A program made the translations under genes and the position numbers. From Smallanthus sonchifolius (lineage: Eukaryota; Streptophyta; Magnoliopsida; Asterales; Asteraceae), in assembly GCA_023525975.1 (NCBI GenBank), contig CM042030.1:24608350-24672349 (forward strand): a stretch of DNA of 64,000 bases, written 5' to 3'. This document shows, one piece after another, positions 34,101 through 47,251 of the stretch. The notes beneath the pieces are model-generated. The model made no database searches and was not told the DNA's origin. It was given only the letters and a program-made list of their open reading frames with translations. The stretch's first letter is position 1, and the number at the start of each line of letters is the position of its first letter.

Positions 34101-35732
34101 AGGTTTCTCGCCAAAGACTTTCAATATGCCTCCCGGTGGAAGAGGTACTCGGATGTACTTTTCAAAGCACATGACCTCGGCATGGTTTTTAGATAACCAA
34201 TCCATGCCGATGATGACATCAAAGCTTCCCAACGGCATTGGTATAAGGTTGACTGGAAATGTGTGGCCATTGAGTTCTAGTGAGCAGTCATGAATGATGG
34301 AGTCAATAGTGATGGTGTTTCCATCCGCTACTTCAACGGTGAAGGTTTTCTCGAGTTTGGATCGTGTTTTTGCAAGTAAAGGTTCAAAGTTAAGTGACAC
34401 AAAACTCTTATCGGCTCCGGTATCAAATAGTATAGATGCAAATTGTTTATTTACAAGAAACGTACCGTTGACCACATGATCGTTGGCTTGAGCTTCATTG
34501 GCGTTGATGTTGAAAGCACGCCCACGAGCTCCGCCCTGATTATTGTTCACAAGCTTTGGACATTGGTTCCGGAAGTGGTTCGGGTTGCCACATTCATAGC
34601 ATGCCCGTCCATTTGCATTGATTGGAACCACTTGATTAGCTCCGGGTTGATTAACCGGGTTGGCTTGAGTAGTAAGTGCCTTTTGTCGGCAGATATTGGC
34701 CGTATGGCCAAGATTCCCACAATGATTGCAAAGGCGACATGGGACAGTTTGTGGGTGATGATAGTTGCAGTTGTTGCAGAGTGGGTAGGTACCTCCATAA
34801 GCTTTCTTGGCTGGATTTTGAGCCAAGGGTGCAACTTGATTAATTGGGGCGGCTGGAGTGACTATTGCAAAATTCTTCGCCTTTCTCTTCCTGGTGTTTC
34901 GATGCTGTTCGTTTTGAACTTCTTTGACATGAGTAGGAGGAGTTGTGGTGTCAGAAACTTTCTTGGCCCCCTTTTTGGTAAGAGTACCTGCTTTAACATG
35001 ATTATCGGTCAGTGTGGCAGCTAGACGAATAGCATCTTCTAGGTTTGCAGGATTTCTTCCCAAAACAGTGTCCTGGATTTGTCTCGGTAGACCACCGATA
35101 TATTTTTCAATACACCTAGACAAAGGTGTAACCATGTGCGGTACCAGCATGCTGAGTTCGTGAAAACGGTTGGTGTACGCCAAGCTTTCACCGCTATCTT
35201 GGGTAAGATCCCAAAATTCCGCTTCCAGTTTCTTCATCTCATTTCGAGGACAGAATTCCTCGGTCATGATCCTTTTCAGCTCATCCCATGGCAGAGCCAT
35301 TGCTACTTCTACTCCCCTTGTTCTCTTTTCCCCATTCCACCAGGTTAGTGCCCGTTTTTGGAAGACACTAGTGGCATGGCGGACACGCAGATTGTCCGGA
35401 CAGTCACTATTGAGGAAGGTGCCCTCAATACTTTCGAACCATTGAAGGAGTCCCGTGGCTCCTTCGGTACCATAAAACTTCAGGGGATGGCAAGAGTTGA
35501 AATGCTTGAAGGTACATTGTGGCGGGTTGGCACCACCGCCACCACCAGTATTAGCACTACCACTGGCGTTCCCATTGTTGTTGTTATTGGCTTGAGTTAG
35601 TTGAGTTACAAGCTGAGTGAGGAGAGCAGCAAGGTCGGTATTATTGTTGTTGTTGGCATTGCTGGTATTGGTGTTGGTGCTATCGTTGGCGTTGTCGGTG
35701 TTGTTGCGGTTGATGTTACGACGAGGAGGCAT
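31155..35732 (-). pseudogene. gag-pol: Element E: gag-pol polyprotein with two in-frame stops
   Basis: One register from ATG 35732 (MPPRRNINRNN) to the stop at 31155-31157, about 1525 codons. Stops are TAA at 32247-32249 (Glu in relatives, just after GLLEQP) and TGA at 31914-31916 (Arg in GQTERTIQ). The order is: an Asn-rich N-terminus, gag (TWWNGEKRTRGVE, FCPRNEMKKLE), two CCHC-type knuckles near 34700 and 34590 (CRLCNHCGNLGHTANIC, CYECGNPNHFRNQC), protease FDTGADKSF near 34410, RT with FIDDILIYS near 33405, RNase H with YCDASNLGLG near 32975, an integrase HHCC finger near 32400-32290, a DDE core (MDFITKLP, ISDRDARF) and a degenerate chromodomain. Only two point changes separate it from a full-length frame, in agreement with its young LTRs. 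Confidence 0.93.
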
Positions 35733-36407
35733 TCTATAAAAAGAGAATGATACAAAAGTGTTGTGAGAATTTATAAAAATCCGTTGAAATTTAGGATAGG
35801 AAGAATAATAACACATTTATTTCATAGTTCGGATTGTTTTCAAGTAATCACATTTCTACTTGAACACAATGACATATTAAGGTTAATTAGACTTATATAA
35901 TTTTCAAGGAGACGTGCTTTAGCCTATAGGTAAACACTCATCCCGGGAATTCCCAGGAAAGCATACGGATCCCTCGGTTGATTGGGATTTATATGAAATG
36001 CTTTCCTAGACAGAAAACCCAGAATACAGGTGTCACCCTTCCAGATTGCACGTGTCCTCTAATAATTAACAGAGTCTAAAACCTTAACTGGTATGAAAAA
36101 TATTTTTGATAGGCATAGGTCCACGAGTATGAGTTTTTCCACAAGTTATGGCGATGATGACATAGAAGCAGTTAAGGAGGATATGCGGCTTAGGATACGG
36201 GTATGGATACGATTTATTTTATTATTTACGTATGCTTATTAAGTCTTGTAGTCTAAACAATTTAAGTATCAAATAACTAACACATAAGGCATGTGACATA
36301 TAGCAAATAGCACGTATCACATAAAACATGTAGCATGGCATTGTTGGGTGTCCTAAAGTTATAGTCTAGGTCAATGGTGTCTAATAACCTAATTCCCTAT
36401 AACCAAG

Positions 36408-36419
36408 GCTCTGATACCA
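36408..36419 (-). other. Primer-binding site of element E (initiator tRNA-Met)
   Basis: The minus strand reads TGGTATCAGAGC, three bases inside the right-hand (5') LTR. Confidence 0.92.
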
Positions 36420-36422
36420 ATC

Positions 36423-38753
36423 TGTCACACCCCGACCGACGGCGGAAAACGTCGGGGCGTGAAGCTGTGCAGACTGTTCATAGCTCATGGTTGCTAAAGT
36501 TTGAATAATTTAAACATTCATTTTCATTACACATAGCAAGTTCATACCATACAAGAACCAAATGTAGCGATTACAAAATATAAATAGTTTAGATTAATTG
36601 CTAGGTCCAAATCCTATATGTAGCAGCTTGTAATACTTCAAACATTGTCACCTGAAACATGGTTAAAAACAAAGTCAACTAAAAAGTTGGTGAGAATACA
36701 TAGGTTTTCGTGTCATGTAATAGAATATAGTGTCGTGTGCATACAATTCATACAAACATGGCAATTAAGGCATTTATGGAGAGATACCATCGTGTGACCT
36801 GGTAGTACAATCAAACCTTTGTAACTAGCATGCAAAACAAACACGTGTTGGCAGTAACAGTCACCCTACCTGGGTGGGTTTGTCAGACTCAATAGATCTA
36901 TCACTGTTTACTGTAGGCTATAAAATAGTTAATGATTGCACGTGAATAGCAAACTGCGTGTTGGTCTACACACCTAGTACTCAAGCACAAAGCTCAAAAT
37001 TGTAACACATGATTGTAGGGTGGAATTGTATATTGTGTAGTTTGTAAACATAGTAAATAGAACGCATGTTCCACCCCAAAAGTTTGTAAATAGAGTAAAA
37101 GAGGGGCTATGTAACTCACTTGTGTTGGAGCGTGTAGTTTGCACAGATCAACAAAAATACCAAGCGTGTTGTAGGTCGCTACGTTTGACCTATTGAATGA
37201 GGGTATAACGCGTGTCACTGTTTGTGTTATTTTGTGTCCAAAGTGGGTTCGTTGGTGGTTTGTGTGTTTAGGGTTGGTTTTGGAATAATAAATTAGTAGC
37301 GATATATATATATATATTTATTTAAATAAAATTTAATTAAACGATATTTGTTTAAATCAATATATATATATATTTGTATAAATAAAAATGATTATATAAA
37401 TTCAGGATTTCATCGGTTTTGAAACTATCGGGAATTAATCGTTTTAAATTTCTAAATCAGCGATTTGGTATATAAATGATTCCCGAGTTTTGGGATTTTA
37501 TAACTTAAATTTTTATAAACAAGTTTTGAAATGTTTAAATAAAAACATATTAAATTAAGTTTGAAAATAATAAAATTAAAGTTTCTGGTCAAGGAGCACG
37601 ACCGTGCTCAAGTAGGGCACGACCGCGCTCGTTGTCGGGCGTGACCGTGGTGGTCTGAGCGCGCCCGTGGTCGATTCAGAAGGTACTTCATAGGTTCTGG
37701 ACATAGAGCACGACCGTGCTCGTATCTGGCACGACCGCGTCTAGTGTTTGTTTTTGATCAAGACTTGTTTGCTCGGTAAGCACGACCGGGCCACACCTGG
37801 GGCACGATTGTGCTTAGACAGGCACGACCGCGCTCAGGGATGAGCGCGACCGTGTCGGGCCTTTTTCAGACACAATTCGATCGATTCTTATATTAATAGC
37901 TTCTGGATTCTTAGGGCTTTCACTTAGTGGATGATTACGATTGTTTCTACATAGTTTAATTGTATTTATATCATGTCTAGAATGTAGTTCGAGTAAAATT
38001 TATGTTTCGGCTTTTTGGTTCAAAATCGGATCGATTTGAGTGTTTCTACTACGAATTGATATAGGGCTTTCGTAGTAGAGGTAGATACAAAGCTGAAGAC
38101 GTGTTACTTAGTTGCTGAAAGTGGGCAATCGAATGCGGTCGGCTACGGGTCGAGCGGCTTCGTTTCTTGGCGATCAATTGGACGACAGAGGTGTTGTGAG
38201 CGTCGAGTGAGAGTTCTGAGAGATTGAGTGGGTGTATATGAGGGTGTAGGAAGCGTGCAACTGACTCTATATCGACGAATTTGAGAGGCTCGGTTGTGGT
38301 GTGAATGGGATTAATTAATTGTGCAAATTGGACGACAATTGATGCGTGATTTAGACGAATTTCAGTCGAGTATGGTCTGACGCGCGAAGACCGGCTTTTC
38401 TTTATTTTAATTTTCACGAATTCAGAAGGTATGGTATGGTTTGACTTTCTGCAGTCAAGTGGGTTCATCAGCGCGACCGTGTCTACTTTAGGCGCGACCG
38501 TGCTTAGGTCGGCAGGCGCGACCGTGCCGAGTCTTAGGCGCGACCGTGCTTGCCTAGTATTGTAGTTTTTGAGTTTTGTCAGTTTTGGTCCTCGGGGCTT
38601 GTGAGATAATGGTGTTTTTTGTTTAATTTTTTATTGGAATATAATAGTTTGTATATGTAACTGCATCGTAGTTTGTTTGTACACGAATCGAAACTGAAAT
38701 GTGTTTGTTTATTGAAATCAAACGATTACATGATGAAAATCAGAAATGTTACA
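36423..38753 (-). repeat. Element E: 5' LTR (right copy)
   Basis: 2,331 bp, about 20 single-base differences from the left copy by hand, plus one repeat-unit deletion and an (AT)n length change. The 139-codon frame 38049-38468 (minus) is present in both LTRs. Confidence 0.94.
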
Positions 38754-41395
38754 GAGGAGGTGCAGGAGGTAGTGGTACCGCAGGAGGTAGCGGTACAGCA
38801 GGAGGTTCCGGAGGTTCCGGAGGTAATAAAAATAAATAAGCCATAACATATAGTCATGATCCGAATTAATGACGTTATGACTTGTAATTCTACAGATGCT
38901 CCAAATAGGAAGTGCACCTACAAGGCCTTCCTATCCTGCAACCTCCGCAGTTTCAATGGCACCGAGGGTGCAGTTGGTCTGATGAGATGGATAGAAAAGA
39001 TGGAGTCGGTGATTGATATTAGTGAATGCACCGCTGACTGCATGGTGAAATATTCTACATGTGCGCTCACTGATAAAGCTTTAACTTGGTGGAATACTCA
39101 AATGAAGACTTTGGGGAGAGAAACAGCGTACCAATTGTCTTGAGAAGATTTAAAAAACATGATGATTGAGGAATACTGTCCTCGAAACGAATTGCAAAAG
39201 ATTGAAACTGAGATGTGGAACCTACAGATGATAGGAGATGATGTAGCGGGATACACCGACCGTTTCAATGAATTGGCGATTCTAGTACCGCTATGGTCAC
39301 ACCAGAACATAAGCGTGTTGAGAGGTATCTGTGGGGCCTTGCGCCTCAAATTCGTAGCATGGTAACATCATCTAATCCAGTAGATGCCAAGAGTGCTACA
39401 ACTTTAGCATTCAAGCGAAGAGATGATGCGGTACGTAATGAATTGTTTGTGAAGAAGGAGAACGAGGAAAGTAGATCTGGGGAGAAAAGAAAGTGGATGG
39501 GAAATTCAAGTATCAAGTTTGAGAAGCAAGGGTTTAAGAAACAAGGAACTTTGAAAGCTTTTACAATTAACACAGTGGAAAGAAAGGAGTATGATAGGGG
39601 CCTACCGAGATGTAAGAGGTGTGGAAATCATCATGCCGGTGTGTGCATCAAATGTGGAAAATGCAACAAATTTGGTCACACCACTCAAGCTTGTCGAACT
39701 AACAACCGAATGGGGAGAATTAAACAGGGATGTTTCATATGTGGTGACCTGAAACACTTCAAGAAGGATTGTCCCAAGTGGAAGAATCAGAACAACGCTC
39801 AGGCAACAGGAAGGGCATTTGTGATGGGTGCAAGGGACGCACGCCAGGACCCGAACATCGTCACTGGTACGTTCCCGATAAATAATCACTATGCCTCTGT
39901 ACTTTTTGATTCGGGTGCGGATATGAGCTTTGTGTCGAATAATTTTAAATCCTTACTCTGTATTAAGGCCAGCAAACTAGATCAAAATTTTACAATCGAA
40001 TTAGCAAATGGGAAATTAATAGAAACCGGAGAGGTCATTAAGGGTTGTACTTTATGTCTAGAAAACCATGCATTTAATGTAGACCTTCTACCAGTTGATT
40101 TGGGAAGTTTTGACATTGTTATTGGCATGGATTGGTTGTCGAAAAATCATGCCGAGATCATGTGTTTCGAAAATATTGTACGTATCCCACTACCAAGCGG
40201 AGAAATTCTTTCAATTCAAGGCGAAAGGTGTAGAATGATGTTGAAGACGATAAACTGCATGAAAGCTCATAAGTATCTACGCAAGGGTTATTGTGCATTC
40301 CTGGCTCACATCGTCGAGAAGAAACCCGAAGAACGTCGACTTGAGGACATACCAATCGTCAGAGATTACTCGGAAATATTTCCCGAGGACTTACCAGGAA
40401 TACCACCCTCAAGACAAGTCGAGTTTCGGATCGACCTAGTACCAGGAGCCGCACCAGTTGCACGATCTCCGTATCGTCTAGCCCCTTCCGAGATGCAGGA
40501 ACTGTCGAGCCAATTACAAGAATTACTTGACAAAGGTTTCATAAGACCGAGTATCTCACCATGGGGAGCTCCGGTCCTGTTTGTAAAGAAAAAGGATGGA
40601 ACCTTTAGAATGTGCATTGATTACCGGGAATTAAACAAACTGACAATCAAAAATCGGTATCCTCTTCCTCGAATAGATGATTTGTTTGATCAAATTCAAG
40701 GTTCCAGTTTCTATTCAAAAATTGATCTACGATCAGGGTATCATCAACTGAAAATTCAGGAAGAAGATATACCAAAAACGGCTTTTAGGACTTGTTACGG
40801 TCACTACGAGTTCCTAGTTATGCCATTTGGCTTAACTAATGCACCAGCCGTCTTCATGGATCTCATGAACCGCGTGTGCAAGCCGTACTTGGATAAATTC
40901 GTGATTGTGTTTATCGATGACATATTGATATATTCACGAACCAAGGAGGAACATGAACATCATTTGAAATTAATCTTGGAACTACTCATGAATGAGAAGC
41001 TTTATGCTAAAATCTCTAAGTGTGAGTTTTGGATCCGAGAGGTTCACTTTCTCGGACACGTCATCAATAAGAATGGTATCCATGTGGATCCATCCAAGAT
41101 TGAAGCTATCAAAAACTGGGAAGCACCAAGAACTTCGACTGAGGTGCGTCAATTTCTGGGTTTGGCAGGATATTACAGGCGATTTATCGAGAATTTTTCA
41201 AAGATAGCCTTGCCTTTGACCACGTTAACTCAGAAGGAAAAAAAGTTCGATTGGACTGATAAACAAGAATCAGCCTTTCAATTGCTGAAGCAAAAACTTT
41301 GTAGTGCACCAATCCTATCCCTTCCCGAAGGATCTGACAATTTCATCGTGTACTGCGACGCATCACACCAAGGTCTGGGATGTGTATTGATGTAG
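38754..41395 (+). pseudogene. gag-pol: Element D: gag (rest), protease, RT, start of RNase H
   Basis: After the second GAGGA the Gly/Ser-rich stretch continues, meets TAA near 38837 and shifts register. Gag is then readable at 38856-39290 with TGA at 39141-39143 (Trp). A further shift is near 39291, and from 39293 the frame is open for 700 codons. Knuckles are near 39646-39690 (CGKCNKFGHTTQAC) and 39730-39772 (CFICGDLKHFKKDC). Protease FDSGADMSF is near 39906, where DSG replaces the more common DTG. RT shows the FIDDILIYS motif near 40911. TAG at 41393-41395 interrupts RNase H (GLGCVLM*REKVIAYASRQL), probably from CAG. Confidence 0.9.
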
Positions 41396-43198
41396 AGAGA
41401 AAAAGTCATAGCGTATGCATCCAGACAGCTAAAAGTACATGAGAAAAATTATACGACTCACGATCTGGAATTGGGTGCTGTCGTGTTTGCACTCAAGATT
41501 TGGAGACATTACTTATACGGTACAAAATATACTATCTTTACAGACCACAAGAGCCTCCAGCACATCTTTAATCAGAAAGAACTCAACATGAGGCAACGTC
41601 GTTGGGTAGAACTACTGAATGATTACGACTGTGATATCAAGTATCACCCTGGTAAGGCAAACGTCGTAGCAGATGCCTTGAGTCGTAAGGAACGGGTTAA
41701 AACACTCCGTGTTCGTGCCCTAGAATTGACAATTCATACGAGTCTCACGACTCAAATCCGGATGGCACAACAAGAGGCAATCAAAGAAGAAAACATTTAG
41801 AATGAAGCTTTACGAGGAATGATAAAGCAGTTGGAACCAAAGTCAGATGACACTTTATACTTCATGAATAGAATTTGGGTGTCATGTTTTGGTAACATAC
41901 GGGAGTTGGTTATGGACGAAGCCCACAAGTCCAGGTACTCCATTCACCCAGGTTCGGATAAAATGTATAAGGATCTGAAAGAACTCTACTTGTGACCGAA
42001 CATGAAAGGAGAAATTGCTATTTATGTCGGTAAATGTCTGACATGTTCAAAAGTAAAGGCAGAACATCATAAACCGTCGGGATTGTTACAACAACCCGAG
42101 ATACCTCAATGGAAATGGGAACAAATTTCAATGGATTTCATTACAAAGTTACCCAAGACGTTGAGCGGGTATGACACTATATGGGTAATCGTCGATCGTT
42201 TGACGAAATCAGCTCATTTTCTACCCATCAAAGAGACGGATAAAACCGAGAAACTTGCAAGGCTTTATATCAAGGAAATTGTGGCTAGGCATCTAGTGCC
42301 AATTTCTGTTATCTCTGATAGAGACAGCAGATTCGTGTCTAGAATCTGGAAATCCTTACAAGAAGCCATGGGCACACGTCTTGATATGAGCACGGCATAT
42401 CACCCACAAACAGATGGTCAAAGTGAAAGGACCATTCAAACTTTAGAGGATATGCTATGTGCGTGTGCAATTTATTTCGGTGGAAATTGGGATACTCATT
42501 TGTCGCTAGCTGAGTTTTCATACAATAATAGTTACCACACCAGCATCAAAGCCGCTCCGTTTGAGGCTTTGTATGGTCGAAAATGTCGTTCACCGCTATG
42601 TTGGGCAGAAGTTGGTGACAAGTATTTAACCGGTCCTGAAGTTATTCAAGAGACCACGGACAAGATTTTCAAAATCAAGGATCGTCTGAAGGGCGCCCGT
42701 GACAGACAAAAGAGTTACGCGGATAACAGACGAAGACCTTTAGAATTCCAAGTGGGAGACAAAGTCATGTTAAAGGTCTCACCTTGGAAAGGAGTTGCAA
42801 GATTTGGCAACCGTGGCAAGCTTAACCCTAGGTACGTTGGACCATTTGAAATATTGGCTAGGGTTGGCCCTGTAGCTTACAAGCTCAAGTTGCCACAAGA
42901 ACTAAGCAATATACATGATACGTTTCATGTGTCAAATCACAAGAAGTGCTTATCAGACGACACATTAATTATACCGCCTGATGAGATTCACATAGACGAC
43001 AAGTTGAACTTCATTGAGGAACCTATGGAAGTCACAGATTGGAAGGTTCAGAGACCAAGGCGCAGCCGTGTTAAGTTGGTCAAGGTACATTGGAATTCAA
43101 AGCGTGGCCCCGAGTATACGTGGGAGCGGGAAGATAAAATGAAATCCAAGTACCCGTCCTTGTTTACAAACACTCCAAGTCAGAATGACAAGAACTGA
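41396..43198 (+). pseudogene. pol: Element D: RNase H (rest) and integrase with chromodomain-like tail
   Basis: The register of 39293-41395 continues. Stops are TAG at 41798-41800 and TGA at 41993-41995 (Trp in relatives). RNase H has TDHKSLQHIFNQ near 41539. The integrase HHCC finger spans the second stop (H near 41920-41945, CLTCSKVKAEH near 42032). The core contains MDFITKLP (42132) and ISDRDSRF (42312). From 42002 on, 398 codons are open to TGA 43196-43198, ending with a VKVHWNSKRGPEYTWERED segment like the degraded chromodomain of Tekay-type elements. Confidence 0.9.
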
Positions 43199-43233
43199 AT
43201 TTTGGGACGAAATTCTTTATAACATGGGGAGAA

Positions 43234-45557
43234 TGTGACACCCAGCATTTCAGGTCAATATCCACATTACATAAACGCACGTTCATATTTATTATTTCCT
43301 GATATTTTATTTTGACTAAGTAAAGTCAAGAAGTCTAGCAAAGGAGTTATTCCAAGTCTAGTAAATCTTAAAGAATTACTAGAAAAAGTAAGCAGTATAA
43401 CCCGACTAAATACGAATGTTAATGGTTTAATTAAATAACCAGAAAAATATACAAATATATATATATATATATATATATATTACACAAAATTTACGTTGAA
43501 CCAAGATTTTAATAATTTCTTCAACGAACCATAAAATGGTTAAAATTATAATACCGTGAAGAATCTAAACCGAATTAAATTACCCATTTAAAACTCTAAT
43601 TGATACTAATACCATTAATAAATTAATACTTAAATTTGGTTATCATTAACCCCAAACCACTTCCTTGACTTTCTCGGCCGAAAGTCAGGGGAGCCATTCT
43701 CCCACTTGCTAATTCACTCAAATTCAGATAAAAATCATACCTCCTCAGTCGAAATCCCACGATCCCTTTCATACTTCTCATTTTCTTACGGCAAATTCCC
43801 AATTCTCCTTCAAGTCGAAGTCCAGTTTTAAAGCGAAATCCACCATAATTTGGTGTTATAAGGAGAATTTCAAGTGTTCCTGAAGAGAGCTTAGCAAAAG
43901 AATTCAAGACTATCTTCTATGTTTCTCTAAAAATCACCATTCTCTGTTTGAGGTAAAAACTCAATATGGTCCATATTATTTTCTCTAAACCGTAGCTAAA
44001 CATACAACTTATTTGAATGCAAGAAATATGACAAGAAAAGTGTGTCGAATTCAAGATTTAAAACATAAAAATATGCAGGACTGATTCTGTCAAAAGTTCA
44101 GTAATCGAAACTAGGAGTTTCGATACCTGTTGTTCTATCGAAACTAGGAGTTTCGATACCTATTGTTCAATCGAAACTAGGAATTTCGATACCTGTTTAC
44201 TTAATCGAAACTGGGAGTTTTGATACTTGTTTACAATCGAAACTAAGTAGTTTCGATACCTATTGCCCAATAGAAACTAGGTAGTTTCGATACCCAGTTT
44301 ACTCACTCGAAACTAAGTAGTTTCGACATCTGTTTTGTTCAATCGAAACTAAGGAAGTTTCGATACCTGTTCATCAGCCCCATGGAACAGTAACTTAGAA
44401 CTATTTTATAATGAAACAAGTGTTGGAAAAACTAAAAAGATATTTAAAACAAAAGCAATCAGATCTGCTAAGTCGGGTGAACAACTGGCGTTTAAGACGG
44501 GTAGTCTTAACGTGTATGTTACCTTTGTGTAATTAGGATACGGATAGGCGAGTCTGCCGATTATTCAAATATTTGCTAGCATTCATACTGTCAAGGTGAG
44601 TTTCACTAATCCCCCTTTTTCTAAGTTTTGAAATGATTTGGGGTGGAAACATACTTGTAAAAGAATTTTCGTATATAAATGAATGAAACTAATGATCTGA
44701 CCGTATGTATGTATTGAGGGAACAATAGAGCGCTTAAAGTCCTCGGAATAAATTAGTAACCATTAGCTATGGACTTAGCCCGGGATTATATGAATAGTAC
44801 TATTGGGGGTGACGCCTCCGGTCATGGTTAGTCGCGCTAACCAGGGGTCAAAATGGCCGAATGACCGCATATTGTCTTACTCGCAGAAAGGCGAGGTGAG
44901 GCACAGAAAGTTGGGGTTTGGTTACGGTCTCGTACATTACATACTATTTTGTATTCTTTGCAAGCTTACAAATGGGGTCAATAGATCGGATTAGTAATCA
45001 TATTCATTGGTAATACATGCAAAAAGAGTTCTGATCAGGCTAAAGTGATCAGGTTTTAAAGTAAAGAGTTCTGATCAGGGTAAAGTGATCAGGTTTTAAC
45101 AAAAGAGTTCTGATCAGGCTAAAGTGATCAGGTTTTAAACAAAAGAGTTCTGATCAGGTTAAAGTGATCAGGTTTAACAAAGAGTTTTGATCGGAAAATG
45201 ATCAGATTTAAACATTGGGTTTATGATAACTCTTTATAATAACTTGTGAACTTACCAACCTCGTGTTGACATTTTTAAGTATGTTTTCAAGAAATTAAAC
45301 GTGGTCATCAGGTTAGCAATGTAGGATACATGCATGCACGTGGATACGGCTTTTGGGAGGATTTCTCTTGTATAACTCATGGTCTTGAGTCATATTTGCG
45401 AAATCTTAAACTTTTGTAAACTCAATTTGATACTTTGTGATGTAAATATTTTAAACTCGATTATGTATCCAATTACATGTATGTGTTTGCGATAATCATA
45501 TGCTTTGGAAACCAGTGAATGTTACGCCTCGCGTTTCCGCCCTGGCGAGGTGTGACA
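43234..45557 (+). repeat. Element D: 3' LTR
   Basis: 2,324 bp, under 2% different from the 5' LTR by hand. It contains eight ATCGAAACT-type units (44103-44365), the 39-bp tandem array (45024-45205), a longer (AT)n run near 43456 and the 39-bp block (about 44802-44840) missing from the 5' copy. Confidence 0.93.
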
Positions 45558-45562
45558 CCAAC

Positions 45563-47192
45563 ACCCACCAAAGAGCCGTCAGGTCAACCCTTCAACTATG
45601 GTGATTTCTCACAAGGGTTTGACTTTGACACAATCTTCTCCTCTTCCATCCATAATGTCGAAGCCTCATCCTCTAGGCATCCTGATCCGAATGATGCAAG
45701 GATCGATGTGCTAGAGACCCAAGTTGCTGAACTGTTGAAGACCATTCAAAAGTCAAAGGAGGAGTCTGATGCTCAACAAGCACAGATTAATTCCCTGGCC
45801 GATGAAGTTAGGATTCTCCACAGCCAAAGAACAGGGACAAATGAGCAATTGAAGAATGTCATAGCACAGAATGAACTGTTAATGAAGACTAACGAAATGA
45901 TTCTAGGCCACAGAACTTCACTTGAGCTAAGGATGGACTTGTAGAGAAAAGAGCACGAAGCGATGGTCAAATTAGTTGGTGAACTGACCGCGAAGCTAGG
46001 TGCTCAGGGGGAGAAGGAGACAGAGAAAGAGAAAGACAAAGAAAAGAAATCCATCGGTGCTGAGTCTTGTCATCCAGTCGATCTGACTAAGGATGATGAT
46101 AAAGACAAGGATCCTGAAGTCGGTCCTAGTGGAGGTGAGCACCTAGCTTTGGCGATTGTGCCCATCTCTTCTGTTCCATTGGCTGAGGGGGAGTCTACTC
46201 AGCAAGAGGGTGGTGATACCTCAGGTGGTGGTGGTGGAGATAAAGGGAAGTCAGCGGTTGACGTGCTCAAGGACTTATCTGATGATGAGATCCTCTATTT
46301 AGAGCCTGACTATTCCAAAGAGGCACATATCGATGCTCTCCTTAATCTGGAAGAAGGAGAGATTGACTCTGGTGATGACTGGAACGATGATGATGATGAT
46401 GTGATAATCGAGATTCTCAAGGGCGACGGGGAACTAGAGTACGAGTTAGAGGATGGTGAGATCTTTGAAATACCATCGCTCGAATCTCTGCTCGAAACAG
46501 ACACAGGCTCAGTTGATACAGCTAGTAATGTTGAAGCGATAGGTATGATCTTGGCTGTTAGGTTCGAGGAGGACAAGCAGTTGTTCGCCATCAAAAGATC
46601 TGGGGGAGTTCAATACTTGAAACCCACCAGTGAGGCGTTCAACTCTTTGCCCAAGTACGACCTTGTGAACCTCGCAAACAGCGACCTGCTGAGTCACTCG
46701 AGTAATGCAGTAGCAATGGGTTTGTGGGTTACACTACAGCGGGAAGCAAGATCAGGGAAATTTGAATACCTCAAGCCTCAGGTGCCCAGAAGAGTCAAGG
46801 ATAAGCACGCTGTGCATCCTGTGACTAAGAAACCCTTAAAGAGATTAGTATACAAGCCAGTGCGATGTGAAACTAAGATTCCCCTGAGCAAGTTACCTCA
46901 GGATATTCTTGGTGACATGTGGTACTGGTACGTTGATCCAAAAACGGGCGAGGCTGTGGTTATGGGTAAAGGTAAGTCAGATAGTGGAAACACAGTACCA
47001 AAGGAAGTGATCAGGGTTTTTGATGAAGTCTGCTTCATCAATTTCTCTGTAAACGATCTGGAGGTACTAGCAGACAAGTTCTGCATCCACACTGACGAAT
47101 GGACAAAGCTTATCTCGGCCAAATACGACAAGTTAATCAAGTTTTGCCTTGATTACAAGAAGAAGATGGAAGCTAAGGAACAAGTGCTATGA
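45563..47192 (+). pseudogene. Element C: ORF3, C-terminal part
   Basis: The frame begins in register with the codon split by the insertion of element D and runs to TGA 47190-47192, with one TAG at 45942-45944. The first part has a coiled coil (DARIDVLETQVAELLKTIQK...), interrupted by the stop. A charged KEKDKEKK helix, an acidic stretch (GDDWNDDDDDV near 46370), and a last globular domain of about 200 residues (FAIKRSGGVQYLKP, ILGDMWYWYVDPKTG) follow. No membrane segment is visible. Together with 23697-25125 the protein would have been about 1000 residues. It ends 60 bp before the 3' LTR. Function unknown. Confidence 0.75.
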
Positions 47193-47240
47193 AGACTGAA
47201 GAATGAAGATTGAAGACGATGAAGATCCTGAGCTGTTGTC

Positions 47241-47251
47241 AAGGGGGAGTT
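47241..47251 (+). other. Polypurine tract of element C
   Basis: AAGGGGGAGT directly before the 3' LTR (47252); primes plus-strand synthesis. A similar GGGGGAG tract is usual in Sirevirus-like elements. Confidence 0.85.

Larger units (their letters stand above)
28765..38753 (-). mobile_element. Element E: Ty3/gypsy retrotransposon, inserted in element D gag
   Basis: 9,989 bp, minus orientation. LTRs 28765-31120 and 36423-38753, TSD GAGGA (28760-28764 and 38754-38758), primer-binding site 36408-36419. Gag-pol 35732-31155 has two nonsense changes. LTR divergence is about 1% by hand, so it is the youngest insertion in the nest. The integrase C-terminus (GPEFTWEREDQM...KYPHLF) again suggests a Tekay-like chromovirus. 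Confidence 0.94.
25126..45557 (+). mobile_element. Element D: Ty3/gypsy retrotransposon, carries element E inside
   Basis: LTRs 25126-27434 and 43234-45557, primer-binding site 27440, polypurine tract GGGGAGAA at about 43226-43233, TSD CCAAC. Pol order is protease, RT, RNase H, integrase, as in Ty3/gypsy. The C-terminal (R)GPEYTWEREDKM...KYPSLF segment after integrase resembles the weak chromodomain of Tekay/Del-type chromoviruses. Without element E it is about 10.4 kb. Confidence 0.92.

Noticed and set aside
33333..35600. Several plus-strand frames of 70-193 codons opposite the pol of element E
   Set aside because: Shadows of the real minus-strand gag-pol frame; no domain of their own.
23697..47192. 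A true viral envelope gene
   Set aside because: No signal peptide, cleavage site or membrane anchor is visible in either ORF3; only the position after pol resembles env.
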